A program made the position numbers and the translations under genes. This document shows positions 54,167 through 63,576 of a DNA stretch of 64,000 bases, in pieces; the first letter of the stretch is position 1, and each line of letters opens with the position of its first letter. Source of the stretch: Lachnospiraceae bacterium Marseille-Q4251 (GTDB lineage: Bacteria; Bacillota; Clostridia; Lachnospirales; Lachnospiraceae); the NCBI GenBank assembly GCA_018223435.1, contig JAGTTO010000001.1, positions 2,108,001-2,172,000 of the forward strand, written 5' to 3'. The notes under the pieces are model-generated. The model was not told the origin of the DNA. It saw nothing but the letters and a program-made list of their open reading frames with translations, and made no database searches.

Positions 54167-56971
54167 CTATTCCAGGTCGTACATTGCTGTGATAATCAGG
54201 TCCGTTGCCGGCATCTCAAAGGAGAAGCTGGCGTTGTCATTTTCTACTGTTTCGCTGCCGTCTGCGGAGATATACCAGCAGTTGAACTTTTTGCCGGGCT
54301 CCTCTGTCGCCGTGACGGTCACGATCTCGCCTTCCTCATAGATTCCGGCGCCGGTTCCGCCAAAGACCATCACGCTGTAGCGGTCTCCGGCCTCATACAC
54401 GGCTTTGACGGAAACTTTTTCCGAAGGCATCGTAAAGGAAGTTTCTCTGCTCTCTGCATTTTCCAGAGTCACGGAACCTTCCGTCACTTCCCATCTGGCA
54501 AAAGGAACGCCTGAGGCATCCGTCTCGTCGGCAGTGATCGTGGCGGTGCTTCCGGCATCGTACATGCCGCTGCCTTTTCCGCCGTCCACCTTCAGGGTGA
54601 ATTTTTCCTGGGCGTAATGAGCGGTCATGGCCACCTCTTCCGCCGGCATCGCAAAGGTCAGGTTCTGCACGGTCAGGTCGCTGATCTCCAGCGTTCCCTT
54701 ATCGATGGTCCAATGGGAAAAAGGCACGCCGTTGTTGGAATCCTTCGCCGTCACCTGCACCTGATCCCCGTAATGGTAGGTTCCGGAACCATCCCCGTCA
54801 TTGACGGAAACCTTATAATCGATATCCTTGAAAATCGCATTGATGACCAATTCTCCGTCTGGCATCTCAAAGCTTGCTTTCTGTTTATTCGCATTCTGGA
54901 TGGAGACTGCTCCTTCTTCCACTTCCCAGCCGGTAAATTCTTTTCCTGTTCCGGCCTCATCGGCAACGAGAGTTACCGTTTCACCCACCAAGTAGCTGCC
55001 GGAACCGCTTCCGCCATTAATTGTTACCTGATGCTGATTCTGGTCATACTCGGCAGCAAGGACCACATCCGCTGCCGGCATGGAGATCGTAAGCTCCGGG
55101 CTCGCGGCTTCCTCCTCAGAGAGTTCCAGCTCTCCTTCTTTTACCACCCAGCCCTTGAAGGTCGCTCCTGCTTTTTCCTGGGCGGTAATTCTCACGGTTT
55201 TTCCGAAATCATAAGTGCCGCCGCCCTGGCCGTTTTCCACCTGAAGCTCATAGGAAAGAGTCTTATAGGTGGCCATGATCTCCAGCTCGTCATCGGGCAT
55301 CTCAAAGCTTGTCTTCTGCTTGTCCGCATGCTCCAGATAGACCGTGCCGTCTTCCACGTCCCAGCCGGCAAATTCACTGCCTGCTGCCGGGTCATCAGCC
55401 ACGATCGTGATCTCCTCTCCCACGTTATATTCGCCGGAGCCGGAGCCGTTGTTAATAATGACCTGATGGCTGTTCACATCGTAAAGAGCAGCCAGCTGAA
55501 TCTCATGCCGCGGCATCTTGAAGCTGATCGTCTGGGAAGAGAGCTCCTCATCTGTCAGGGAAAGCTTTCCGTCGATCTCCCATTTTACAAAGGTGGAACC
55601 GTCCACGTCCTTCGCTGTGACTGTGACCTTCTGGCCGCCTTTGTATTTTCCGGAACCGGAACCGTCCTCCACAGCCAGCGTGTAGGTCTGGTTTGTCAGG
55701 AAATAAGCCAGCACCGCAACGGCCACCGCGGAGCCTGCCAGGCCCTGCAGAATTACCTTTTTCTTATCTGATTTTTTCTCTTTGACGGGTTCTTTTTTCG
55801 GCTCTTTCTTTGCTTCCGGCTTTTTGGGCGGGGTCTCCGGTTTCTTTTCTTTTTTCTCCGGAGGCGGCGTCGTGCCGGTGGTGGTGGATTTTCCGATGCT
55901 GTTTCCCGTGATGTTTGTCTTCGAAGTCTTCTTCACGGTCTCTGCATCGTAAATAAACACATCCTTTTGAAACATGGCTCTGGTCTCATCCAGGCTTTTG
56001 CTGGAGCTGCTGCCGGAAGCTGTCTCCGGAGCCACAGCCATACCCGCAATGTTCTCTTTTGAACCTGTGATCTGCTCCAGATCCTCCAGAATCTCCTTCG
56101 CGTTCTGATACCGCTCTGCGGGATCGTGGGCACACATCCGAAGGACAATTTTTCCAAACTCCTCCGAAGCCGCACAGGGCGGCGGCAGCTCTTTCTTTCC
56201 GCTCAGCCGGTCGATGAGGGCCTGCTGCATATCCCACTCCGAATAAGAACCGGTCTCCGGGTAAAAAGGCAGCCGGTTGTTGTTCAGCAGCTTATACAGA
56301 ACCAGTCCCAGAGAGTAAATATCCACCGTATGGTCGTAATCTTTTCCGTGAAAAACCTCCGGCGCCATATAGTTTTCCGTTCCTTTTTTGGAGAGATCCG
56401 CCGACGCCTTGTCGCAGATCCGCGCGATACCAAAATCGCCGATCTTAAAATTGCCGTAATTATCGACAAAAATATTGTCCGGCTTGATATCCCGGTGAAT
56501 GATGCCTTTGCTCTCAAAGAGCTCCAGCGTCTGCACCAGCTCCCTGCTCATCCTCAGGACATCCGCCTCAGAAATCGCATGCTCCTGTATATAAGCCTGA
56601 ATCGGCATCAGAAGCTCCATCCGGATCAGAATATCCCACTGAATCTCATTCTCATACCGGATTACCTTATAATCTTCGCAGTTTACGATATGAGGGAAGC
56701 CCTTCATATCCGTCATGATCTTGATCTCATCTGTCAGATCATCGACCATATCCTGAAAAAAAGTCGTGATGGACCGCTCATCCATCCCATCCCCGTAAAG
56801 GGTTCTCTTCAATGACGGGTCCTTAGGGACATGAATCACCTTCAGGGCCGACGATATGGAAATATCATGATCTTTTTTTACAATCTCCCATACCTGGCCG
56901 CTGGCTCCACTTCCAATCTCCCGGACAATCTCCCAGTCATTAAATACCATTTCACCAACTCTGTATTCCAT
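54167..56971 (-). CDS. Membrane Ser/Thr protein kinase with seven extracellular repeats
   Basis: The product is 934 aa. Residues 10-300 are a complete kinase: glycine loop IGSGASGQVW, K44 (ALKVI), HRDIKPDN at 159-166 and DFG at 179-181. A Thr/Lys/Pro-rich linker (about 345-405) leads to one membrane helix (about 406-426). Seven units of about 70 residues follow outside, each with a G-x-G-x-Y...G start, F-x-x-W and a final (F/I)-x-MP motif, like InlB B-repeats. It is the first gene of the T7SS operon and precedes essC. Active kinase plus FHA partner implies phospho-signalling; the overall layout resembles EssB. Confidence 0.9.
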   Translation of the reverse strand: MEYRVGEMVFNDWEIVREIGSGASGQVWEIVKKDHDISISSALKVIHVPKDPSLKRTLYGDGMDERSITTFFQDMVDDLTDEIKIMTDMKGFPHIVNCEDYKVIRYENEIQWDILIRMELLMPIQAYIQEHAISEADVLRMSRELVQTLELFESKGIIHRDIKPDNIFVDNYGNFKIGDFGIARICDKASADLSKKGTENYMAPEVFHGKDYDHTVDIYSLGLVLYKLLNNNRLPFYPETGSYSEWDMQQALIDRLSGKKELPPPCAASEEFGKIVLRMCAHDPAERYQNAKEILEDLEQITGSKENIAGMAVAPETASGSSSSKSLDETRAMFQKDVFIYDAETVKKTSKTNITGNSIGKSTTTGTTPPPEKKEKKPETPPKKPEAKKEPKKEPVKEKKSDKKKVILQGLAGSAVAVAVLAYFLTNQTYTLAVEDGSGSGKYKGGQKVTVTAKDVDGSTFVKWEIDGKLSLTDEELSSQTISFKMPRHEIQLAALYDVNSHQVIINNGSGSGEYNVGEEITIVADDPAAGSEFAGWDVEDGTVYLEHADKQKTSFEMPDDELEIMATYKTLSYELQVENGQGGGTYDFGKTVRITAQEKAGATFKGWVVKEGELELSEEEAASPELTISMPAADVVLAAEYDQNQHQVTINGGSGSGSYLVGETVTLVADEAGTGKEFTGWEVEEGAVSIQNANKQKASFEMPDGELVINAIFKDIDYKVSVNDGDGSGTYHYGDQVQVTAKDSNNGVPFSHWTIDKGTLEISDLTVQNLTFAMPAEEVAMTAHYAQEKFTLKVDGGKGSGMYDAGSTATITADETDASGVPFARWEVTEGSVTLENAESRETSFTMPSEKVSVKAVYEAGDRYSVMVFGGTGAGIYEEGEIVTVTATEEPGKKFNCWYISADGSETVENDNASFSFEMPATDLIITAMYDLE

Positions 56972-56976
56972 CCCTT

Positions 56977-57319
56977 ACTCCTCAAATGGCAGTTCCTTTT
57001 AATATCTGATTTCTTATAAATATTCTACATTATTCATACTCTTTTCCATAATATCATGTTTTATAGTGTTTTTCAACAATTAGTATGCTTATTTGTTTCT
57101 TGCATTTATCTATATAGCACAATATTTTTCCACCACAAATAAGGTTTGTTTTCAAAATTTAATAAGCTTCAGAAAGTGTTTTACTCATTTTTGACGGATT
57201 TGTTCATATTTGTCTGGTTTACAGAAACAATTTCCCGGAATTAAAAAAACAGCAATGGTTTTTGTTCCATTACTGCCATTTTTGTTCTAAATAGTTACCT
57301 GTTTTCTTTATCAGCCCGT
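56977..57319. other. AT-rich leader region of the T7SS operon
   Basis: No gene fits in this interval. It holds the promoter candidate at 57048-57076 and a long A/T-rich stretch downstream of the excisionase-like gene. Confidence 0.6.
57048..57076 (-). promoter_or_regulatory. SigA-type promoter of the T7SS operon
   Basis: On the minus strand TTGAAA (57071-57076) and TATTAT (57048-57053) are separated by exactly 17 bp. Transcription would start near 57041 and give a leader of about 70 nt before the kinase ATG. No equally good promoter was found inside the operon. Confidence 0.6.
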
Positions 57320-57550
57320 TTACTCTCTCTCCGGCTGCTCATCAAATCGTCTGTCTCCGAAATAATACTCCTTATCATGCTCATTGTTATCGAGCCAGTC
57401 ATCGAAACTCTTCTTTGAGATACGATACTTTCCGCCATCCAACTGGATCCACCGGAATTCCTTTTTCTTTAAAAGGTTATAAATAGTAGGTCTGCTGACT
57501 CCTAAGATTTCCTGTAACTCTTGAACTGTATAACATCTCTTCTCTGACAT
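57320..57550 (-). CDS. Small excisionase/MerR-like DNA-binding protein
   Basis: The product is 76 aa with a winged-helix HTH_17 motif: YTVQELQEILGVSRPTIYNL, then KKEFRWIQLDGGKYRISKKS, ending FDDWLD. The start at 57550 follows AAGAGGATAG. Such proteins act as excisionases or small regulators. No integrase is nearby, so a mobile-element origin is unsupported. It points away from the T7SS start and could be independent or act on that promoter. Confidence 0.75.
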   Translation of the reverse strand: MSEKRCYTVQELQEILGVSRPTIYNLLKKKEFRWIQLDGGKYRISKKSFDDWLDNNEHDKEYYFGDRRFDEQPERE

Positions 57551-57837
57551 TTCTCTATCCTCTTTTCCTTGAAACATGAAAGAAAAATTATTCCTTCATA
57601 TAACGAAACGCTCAGAGCATGTTTTACAGTGGTCAAAAGCAAATTTTTTTACTTTTTTCTGACGAGTTTTCTTGCGAGTTTTTTTAATGCAACTCGTAAG
57701 AAACTCGTAACATTAGATTTTTACATTTTTCATGAAATTAAGTAAAGAATCGGGTTGTCTTTACATAGTCACCACTTTCAAAAAATAAAAAATTTTGTAT
57801 TTTTGAAATCGACATCTTGCATATACTATTAGCAGAC

Positions 57838-58020
57838 AGTATATGGATTATGGCAGAGTATATGAAAACATCGTTTGCATCGAGCTTCTTCGCCGTGGAT
57901 ATGATGTTTATGTCGGCAAGCTCTATCAAAGGGAAATCGACTTTGTTGCTTAGAGATGCAGCGAGGAGATTTATATTCAGGTCAGCGACAGTGTGTGGGC
58001 GAAGTATTTCGAGATGGCTT
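57838..58020 (+). pseudogene. DUF4143 ATPase fragment, copy 1
   Basis: The plus strand reads [20 protein letters not shown], then [16 protein letters not shown], a stop, and SEEIYIQVSDSV, matching the C-terminal nuclease-like part of AAA/DUF4143 proteins. The Walker region and true C-terminus are missing. An 84-bp stretch, 57907-57990, is repeated with few changes at 60048-60131. Confidence 0.75.
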
Positions 58021-58244
58021 AAGGCTGAAAAAGTAAGGTATGCAGAAAAGGAGCTTTCGAATAAGCGAAGGCTCCTTCTTAAAATATATAGATTTCACAA
58101 ATTCCTATCGATATACATTCTTCTGTCATAGATGTATAAAGATTTTGCACAGTTCGTTTTTTTCAAAAAACTTATTCTGTTTTCAACTTCTGTGATATAA
58201 TGCTTTATTATAATAATTCCCATGGACAAAATGAGGTGAACCAA

Positions 58245-60005
58245 GTGAAAAAGAAAACACTTGTGCCTCTTATCACTTTTTTACTGGGCATATGCCTTAT
58301 TAGTTTGATTGTATACAAAACAGACACCCACGAAAAAGAGCAGAGACACATAACAGCACAATTAAACGTAGCCACCTATGGCGAACGAATAAAGAATGAA
58401 ATTACAAATGGAATTGAGATCACAGATACCTTGAAGCAAATCTTAATAAGTGAAGATGGCGACATCCATCAGTTTGAAACAATTGCAGGAAATCTTATGT
58501 CTGATTCTATTGAAAGTGTACAGCTCGCTCCTAATGGTGTTGTTACAGATATTTATCCGGCTAATGAAAATGAGGCAGGTAAGATTGATTTGATCCATGA
58601 TAAAGACCGCGGAAAAATTTCCTGTTACGCAAGAGACAACCATACAATCATTACGCAGGGCCCCTTCAAATTAAAACAGGGAGGATATGGAATTGCAGTC
58701 CGCAATCCCGTATACCTGAAAGATAAAAACGGACATGAGTATTTCTGGGGATTTACTATTGTTATCCTGCGTGTTCCGGATATTTTTTCAGATGCAATCA
58801 GTGCACTTTCAAATTTTGGATACGAATACAAAATTTCAAAAACAGACGCTCCATGGAGTGATACTTATAAAGTGGTTTATCAATCAGATGGGCAAATAAA
58901 TCGTCCTGTTTCTTATACATTTACAATAGGAGATGAAAACTGGAAATTTGAAGTAACTCCTAAAAGTGGATGGAGAAATAACACATTACTGATAATCATC
59001 ATCGGAATTTTTCTTACAATAAGCCTTCTCCTGTCAGTTCTTACCAGAGTATGGTTAGTAGCAAAAGAACATAAGAAAAACTTTCAGATACTGGCGCATA
59101 CAGATTCTCTTACAAATATTTATAACCGCTATGGATTTGATGAATTTGCAGAAAAAATGATTCAAAAAAATCCAAAAGCACATTTTGTGGCTGCGCTCCT
59201 TGATATCGATGATTTCAAGTTTATTAATGATATCTATGGACATAATTACGGAGACAGAGCACTAAAGAGTCTTGCAGACAGCATGAAGACTTTTTTCCCA
59301 TCCGATGCATTACTTGGAAGAAATGGTGGTGACGAATTCTGCATTCTTTTACCAAATTGTACCTTTGCAGAAGCAGATATACAGCTGCAGAAATTCACCA
59401 AACTTCCTAAATCATTCTCATACCATGGTAAGGAACATGCATTTTATATTTCTCTAGGATATGCAGAATATCCAACATTTGCATCCAATCGTTCACAACT
59501 CATGCGCTGCGCAGATGCCGCTCTTTATGAAATAAAGCTTCATGGAAAAAATGGATGTATGGTCTACAGAGAAGGACTTCGGTCAGGTGCCCGCAAACAA
59601 CTTGGATTTGCATTCAAGGATATCGCGGAACATCTTCCAGGTGCATTCATCATATACAGAGCTGACAAAGAAGATGATGAACTATTTTTTGCAAATGATG
59701 AATTTCTTCATATGTCCGGATATAAAGATATAGATGAACTGTTCAAACTTACTGAGAAAAGTTTTCGCAACTTGATTCGTGAAGATGAACAGCAACAGAT
59801 AGAATCAAGTATCTGGGAACAGATTGACAATGGCAATGAAAATGACTATATTCACTTTCATCTTCGAAAAGCTGACGGAACTTATTTTTCTGTTCTTGAT
59901 CATGGAAGAATTACAGAGAGCCCGCAATACGGGAAAGTATTTTATGTATTGTTCATGGATTGGGAAGATATGCATATTCGTTACAATGATAAATTCGCAA
60001 GATAA
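58245..60005 (+). CDS. CHASE-GGDEF-PAS diguanylate cyclase
   Basis: The product is 586 aa. The N-terminal membrane helix ([17 protein letters not shown]) and a CHASE-like extracellular sensor (about 30-230) are followed by a second helix, then a GGDEF domain ([49 protein letters not shown]) with an intact active site for c-di-GMP synthesis, and a PAS-like C-terminus. The start is GTG at 58245, placed by AGGTGA; earlier ATGs lack a site. It is a single gene lying between two pieces of a DUF4143 gene. Confidence 0.88.
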   Translation: MKKKTLVPLITFLLGICLISLIVYKTDTHEKEQRHITAQLNVATYGERIKNEITNGIEITDTLKQILISEDGDIHQFETIAGNLMSDSIESVQLAPNGVVTDIYPANENEAGKIDLIHDKDRGKISCYARDNHTIITQGPFKLKQGGYGIAVRNPVYLKDKNGHEYFWGFTIVILRVPDIFSDAISALSNFGYEYKISKTDAPWSDTYKVVYQSDGQINRPVSYTFTIGDENWKFEVTPKSGWRNNTLLIIIIGIFLTISLLLSVLTRVWLVAKEHKKNFQILAHTDSLTNIYNRYGFDEFAEKMIQKNPKAHFVAALLDIDDFKFINDIYGHNYGDRALKSLADSMKTFFPSDALLGRNGGDEFCILLPNCTFAEADIQLQKFTKLPKSFSYHGKEHAFYISLGYAEYPTFASNRSQLMRCADAALYEIKLHGKNGCMVYREGLRSGARKQLGFAFKDIAEHLPGAFIIYRADKEDDELFFANDEFLHMSGYKDIDELFKLTEKSFRNLIREDEQQQIESSIWEQIDNGNENDYIHFHLRKADGTYFSVLDHGRITESPQYGKVFYVLFMDWEDMHIRYNDKFAR

Positions 60006-60044
60006 AATATTGCAAAAACAGGGCGTATGATCTATTTTCATATA

Positions 60045-60270
60045 ATGTTTATGTCGGCAAGCTCTATCAAAAGGAAATCGACTTTGTTGCTCAGAGAAGC
60101 AACGAGAAGTTTTATATTCAGATCAGCGACAACATTTCCGGGCAGTAAACATTTGAGAGAGAATGCTTTCCTCGGCTTCAGATTCGAGATGCTTATCCGA
60201 AAATGATTATTGCTAGAACCAAACATCCCCAATATAGCTATGAAGGAATCGTACGAATTCATGTTTAGAA
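60045..60270 (+). pseudogene. DUF4143 ATPase fragment, copy 2
   Basis: The plus strand reads [20 protein letters not shown], then [12 protein letters not shown], a stop, then [20 protein letters not shown], the normal C-terminus of AAA/DUF4143 proteins. It overlaps copy 1 in content and extends further, so the two are not simply two halves of one gene. Confidence 0.75.
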
Positions 60271-60378
60271 ATGTTGTTGGAGCGATTATCTCAGAAATGT
60301 GATAAGATGAACAGGTACTGATTATTGAGGATTAACGTTAATAATATATTTGGTGGCTACACCCCCAAGCCCCTGTAG

Positions 60379-60431
60379 AATAAATAACGCCAGTACTGGA
60401 TATCAAAAATCCCGCACCGGCGTTATTTATT
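60379..60431. terminator. Stem-loop terminator
   Basis: AATAAATAACGCC (60379-60391) pairs perfectly with GGCGTTATTTATT (60419-60431). It lies between the DUF4143 debris and the small membrane-protein gene, and ends the latter (minus strand). Confidence 0.75.
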
Positions 60432-60446
60432 AAAATATTTTGTTTT

Positions 60447-60656
60447 TTAATCTTCAACACTCTCTACTGAAACTTCTTTTTTCTTCCTACTTTTACCAGA
60501 AATCATCTTGTGTCCTGTATAAATAGCCATAATCATGCAAAGCAAAGAACTTGCTGCAAAGTACTTATGGACTTCTTTTGATCCCTTATAACCTGTATAA
60601 AAAGTTCCAAGCATTGTAATCAGTGCACCGATAGACCAATATTTATGTGATTTCAT
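60447..60656 (-). CDS. Small membrane protein (69 aa)
   Basis: Two membrane helices (YWSIGALITMLGTFYTGY; YFAASSLLCMIMAIYTGHKM) are followed by a Lys/Arg-rich and then acidic tail. GGAGG precedes the ATG. It resembles the small DUF6219 group, although that match is tentative. It lies behind hxlR on the same strand with about 90 nt between, so it may be part of the same unit. Confidence 0.65.
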   Translation of the reverse strand: MKSHKYWSIGALITMLGTFYTGYKGSKEVHKYFAASSLLCMIMAIYTGHKMISGKSRKKKEVSVESVED

Positions 60657-60747
60657 TCAGATACCTCCTGCCGTTTTTCTTAATCATATACCTTTTAAAA
60701 GATATATACAAACTGGAATTGTTCAAGCTTTTCAAATACTAACGTCC

Positions 60748-61080
60748 TTAATTCTGTTCAATAATTGATTTATAGTAGTTACCAAAGTCAGCAAGTGAAT
60801 TAACAATTGGAAGCATTTTTGTTCCGAGTTCCGTTAAGCCGTATTCAACTCTCGGTGGCTGCTCATGGTAATCGTGGCGATATGCCAGCCCATCACTCAT
60901 CATTTGTCTTAAACTATCTGTCAAAACCTTTTGTGAAATACCATCTATACTTCGTTGTAGCTCATTGAATCTCCATGGACGCTCTTTCAAGTTACGCAAA
61001 ATCAGCAGTTTCCATTTTCCGCCGATAAGAGATACTGCTGTTGCAACTGGGCATTCCGGTAATTCTTCTTTTGCTCGCAT
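60748..61080 (-). CDS. HxlR-family transcriptional regulator
   Basis: The product is 110 aa with the HxlR winged helix: CPVATAVSLIGGKWKLLILR, NLKERPWRFNELQRSIDGIS, QKVLTDSLRQM, EYGLTELG. The N-terminal Cys in PECPV is the usual redox-sensing position. The start lacks a strong ribosome binding site. A group II intron now stands between this gene and the cupin gene, which would originally have been divergent and is the likely target. Confidence 0.88.
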   Translation of the reverse strand: MRAKEELPECPVATAVSLIGGKWKLLILRNLKERPWRFNELQRSIDGISQKVLTDSLRQMMSDGLAYRHDYHEQPPRVEYGLTELGTKMLPIVNSLADFGNYYKSIIEQN

Positions 61081-61164
61081 AATTCTCGTCGAGTAGACTT
61101 TGTCTCGACTTTTTCACTTCCTTTCATCTATATTCTTTTGCGATGAGAGGTTCAAGTCTCAAAA

Positions 61165-61206
61165 GCCCCTCACAGAACCGCACATGCCCTATTAAGGCAT
61201 ACGCTC
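61165..61206 (-). ncRNA. Group II intron domain V
   Basis: The sequence GAGCGTATGCC...GGCATGTGCGGTTC then TGTGAGGGGC is the catalytic hairpin typical of bacterial group II introns. It has the same plan as the one at 63757-63799 but differs in sequence. Confidence 0.8.
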
Positions 61207-61223
61207 TTCAATAAGCCTTTCGC

Positions 61224-62489
61224 CTAATAAGCACTTGTTACATATATCTTCGGAGTTTCCAATGGATGTATCTTTAAAATCTCCCGATACTTTTTCCATG
61301 TCAGCCAATAAGACTGGTCTCTGCGACGTTTACTCTTCCAGAGTTCCTGCCTCACATACACATAATATTTTATGAGTCCTATATAGTTCCCATAGATTCC
61401 ATAGTAGCGATAGTGCCCTGCTAACTTTATATTCAGTGTCTCTACCGTGTCGGCTATGCTTTCATGCATGTGCTCCCATATCCATTTCTTGGCTTCCTCT
61501 CGTTTTATTTTCAGCTTCTTTTTACTTGTTCTGTGCAGTACACAGTATTTCCCCCAATGGCTTTTCGCATTGTAATGCGTAAAACCCAGAAAATCAAAGC
61601 TTTCTTTTGTTCCCTTGTATCTGCCAAAGGGTAGTATCCTGCTTTTGTCCTCTGCGATTTCCAGTCCGAATTTCTTCAGTCTTTCAATCAGAAGCTGATA
61701 GAACTTTCGTGCTTCATTCTCGTATTGGAACAGGCAAACAAAATCATCTGCGTAGCGTACCATATACATTTCTCCTTTAAACTCGTGCTTCTTCACATAA
61801 TCAAACCATGTGTCTAACGTATAGTGCAGGTACACATTTGCAAACACTGGCGAAATCAGCCCGCCTTGCACCGTTCCTGATTCTGTTTCCAGCCGCTTTC
61901 CGTCTTCCATGACTCCGCCTATCAGAAATCTTTTGATATATCGTATAAAGTTCTTATCAGCTATATCGTGTTCCAGAAATTTAATCATCCACTCATGGTC
62001 TATGTTATCGAAGAAGCCTTTAATATCAGCGTCCACTATATAATTTACCTTATCTGCCATGATATGTTTATTTACCCTCTGGATTGCGTCGTGACAGCTC
62101 TTATTTGGACGAAAACCGTAGGAAAACTCTTTGAACTTCGGCTCATATATCGCCTCAAGTATTTCCTTGAAAACACCCTGAACCACTTTGTCTTCAAATG
62201 ACGGGATTCCCAGTCCTCGCATTTTCCCATTTCCTTTTGGAATATAGGCTCTGCGTACCGGGTATGGTTTGTAGGAAAATTTCTTCATTCTTACTATCAG
62301 ATTTTCAATATTTTCTTCCAACCGCTTCCCGTATTCTTCCTTTGTAACTCCGTCTGCTCCCACCGCTTTACCTTTTGGCTGTTTGCTGTAAGATTCTTTG
62401 AGCGTATCCTTGTTGACGTATTTCATTAACGACTGGACTCTTCCATATTTTTCTACGAGACTGGCTATTTCTGCTTTCTCTTTTTCCAT
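61224..62489 (-). CDS. ltrA: Group II intron reverse transcriptase/maturase
   Basis: The product is 421 aa. The reverse transcriptase blocks are intact: KGKAVGADGVTKEEYGKRLE, VRRAYIPKGNGKMRGLGIPS, EFSYGFRPNKSCHDAIQ, VDADIKGFFDNIDH, GTVQGGLISPVFANVYL and the catalytic MVRYADDFVCLF (YADD). A maturase/X region follows (LAGHYRYYGIYGNY). There is no HNH endonuclease domain, so priming must come from other DNA ends. The intron appears competent for splicing and mobility. Confidence 0.92.
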   Translation of the reverse strand: MEKEKAEIASLVEKYGRVQSLMKYVNKDTLKESYSKQPKGKAVGADGVTKEEYGKRLEENIENLIVRMKKFSYKPYPVRRAYIPKGNGKMRGLGIPSFEDKVVQGVFKEILEAIYEPKFKEFSYGFRPNKSCHDAIQRVNKHIMADKVNYIVDADIKGFFDNIDHEWMIKFLEHDIADKNFIRYIKRFLIGGVMEDGKRLETESGTVQGGLISPVFANVYLHYTLDTWFDYVKKHEFKGEMYMVRYADDFVCLFQYENEARKFYQLLIERLKKFGLEIAEDKSRILPFGRYKGTKESFDFLGFTHYNAKSHWGKYCVLHRTSKKKLKIKREEAKKWIWEHMHESIADTVETLNIKLAGHYRYYGIYGNYIGLIKYYVYVRQELWKSKRRRDQSYWLTWKKYREILKIHPLETPKIYVTSAY

Positions 62490-63000
62490 AGAATGTCTGC
62501 CTCCTGTGCTTTCTATGTTTTGATTGCAAAAGCGACTTATTGTCCATCCCTTCCCTCCAGAGTCATTACTTCCTTCATCGGTACTATGGATGAATCCGAC
62601 TCCTCAACAGTCTTCGTTCGTACTCACCATTGCATTGGCCGATACTCCCTACTGGCTCATGTCCAGAACTGTCCAGGTCTCCCAGGTATGTCGAATATAA
62701 CTATATCAGGTATGCCGTGCTCTGGGACTCCGGTGTGTTTTCATAATCTCGCTTAGCGATTATTCCTTATTGGTGACCCAAGGAGGTAGCAGACCACCCC
62801 ACACAATCGATAATTCTAACGAAGCTCAATCACTTCACGCTTTCGCATTACGGCGTTCCTGTTCCCTGTCCTACGCTTAAACATCATTGTTAGCCTTCGA
62901 TGCTCCAAGGACTCGGTACTGGCGACTTGCTAGGTCTTACCAGACTGGATTCCCACCAACTATATATTCGGCACCGAACTGGCGCACACCTCCGAGTCTA

Positions 63001-63035
63001 TTGTAACACATTCATTTTTGAATGTACAGTTACAA
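63001..63035. promoter_or_regulatory. Nested palindrome upstream of cupin gene (HxlR operator candidate)
   Basis: TTGTAAC (63001-63007) and GTTACAA (63029-63035) bracket a second inverted repeat ACATTCA-TTTT-TGAATGT (63008-63025). It lies just upstream of the cupin promoter and 11 nt outside the intron 5' end. Before the intron arrived this would have been the shared hxlR-cupin control region. Confidence 0.55.
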
Positions 63036-63047
63036 AAAGGTGCGTAC

Positions 63048-63076
63048 TTGTTTTTGTATGTGTCTCACACTATACT
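63048..63076 (+). promoter_or_regulatory. Promoter of the cupin gene
   Basis: TTGTTT (63048-63053) and TATACT (63071-63076) are 17 bp apart, 45 nt before the ATG. TACAAAAA (63031-63038) and TTTTTGTA (63051-63058) form another inverted repeat over the -35. Confidence 0.6.
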
Positions 63077-63120
63077 AATACCAAGCAACCAGAAACTACA
63101 AATTAACTATGGAGGTTATT

Positions 63121-63474
63121 ATGGCAAATTACACAAAAACAACTATTGGAAAGGAAAACCGAATTGAGCTGCATGAAAAGTTGTCTTTAACAGGTGCAGA
63201 AATCAGTTTAAACGAACTACCTGCAGGAGCAAATGTCCCATTTGTTCATTCTCATAAAGAAAATGAAGAAATCTATGGAATTCTTTCAGGTAACGGCAAA
63301 GCCATAATTGATGGAGAAGAAATTAGCCTTTCAACTGGAGACTGGCTAAAAATCGCACCTACTGCAAAGCGTCAGTTTTTTGCATCCGATATTTCTGGAA
63401 TTACTTATATCTGCATTCAGGTAAAAGAAAATTCTCTGGAACATTTTACAGCAGAGGATGCCGTAATCGGCTAA
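63121..63474 (+). CDS. Small cupin-domain protein
   Basis: The product is 117 aa, a single cupin barrel with motif 1 FVHSHKENEEIYGILSGNG and motif 2 GDWLKIAPTAKRQFF. Motif 1 retains the histidines and glutamate for metal binding. The ATG at 63121 follows GGAGG; the frame opens 12 nt earlier without need. Function unknown; small cupins next to HxlR regulators are often involved in quinone or electrophile stress. A terminator follows. Confidence 0.82.
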   Translation: MANYTKTTIGKENRIELHEKLSLTGAEISLNELPAGANVPFVHSHKENEEIYGILSGNGKAIIDGEEISLSTGDWLKIAPTAKRQFFASDISGITYICIQVKENSLEHFTAEDAVIG

Positions 63475-63495
63475 TTAAAAGTATTTATTTACAAA

Positions 63496-63531
63496 AATGC
63501 ACAGTTCACGATAGGCTAAGAACTGTGCATT
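63496..63531. terminator. Rho-independent terminator after cupin gene
   Basis: AATGCACAGTTC (63496-63507) pairs with GAACTGTGCATT (63520-63531), with T-rich sequence following. Confidence 0.88.
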
Positions 63532-63576
63532 TTTTGTTCAATATTACGTTTTCTCAATTTTTCAAACAAGAAGTTA

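Larger units (their letters stand above)
61128..62989 (-). mobile_element. Group II intron, complete
   Basis: The 5' end on the minus strand is GTGTGCGCC at 62989, fitting the GUGYG consensus, followed by about 0.5 kb of ribozyme domains. The maturase gene (62489-61224) comes next, then domain V (61206-61165) and a domain VI stem (61135-61165). The 3' boundary is placed near 61128 but could be some 40 nt further. Total about 1.86 kb. It lies between genes, not inside one, and separates hxlR from its likely operator. Confidence 0.85.

Noticed and set aside
57320..57550. Excisionase-like gene considered as evidence of an integrated element carrying the T7SS
   Set aside because: No integrase, attachment repeats or tRNA target was found within the window.
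57610..57720. Repeated ACTCG words upstream of the excisionase-like gene considered as an iteron or operator array
   Set aside because: The copies are few, unevenly spaced and in a low-complexity AT-rich stretch.
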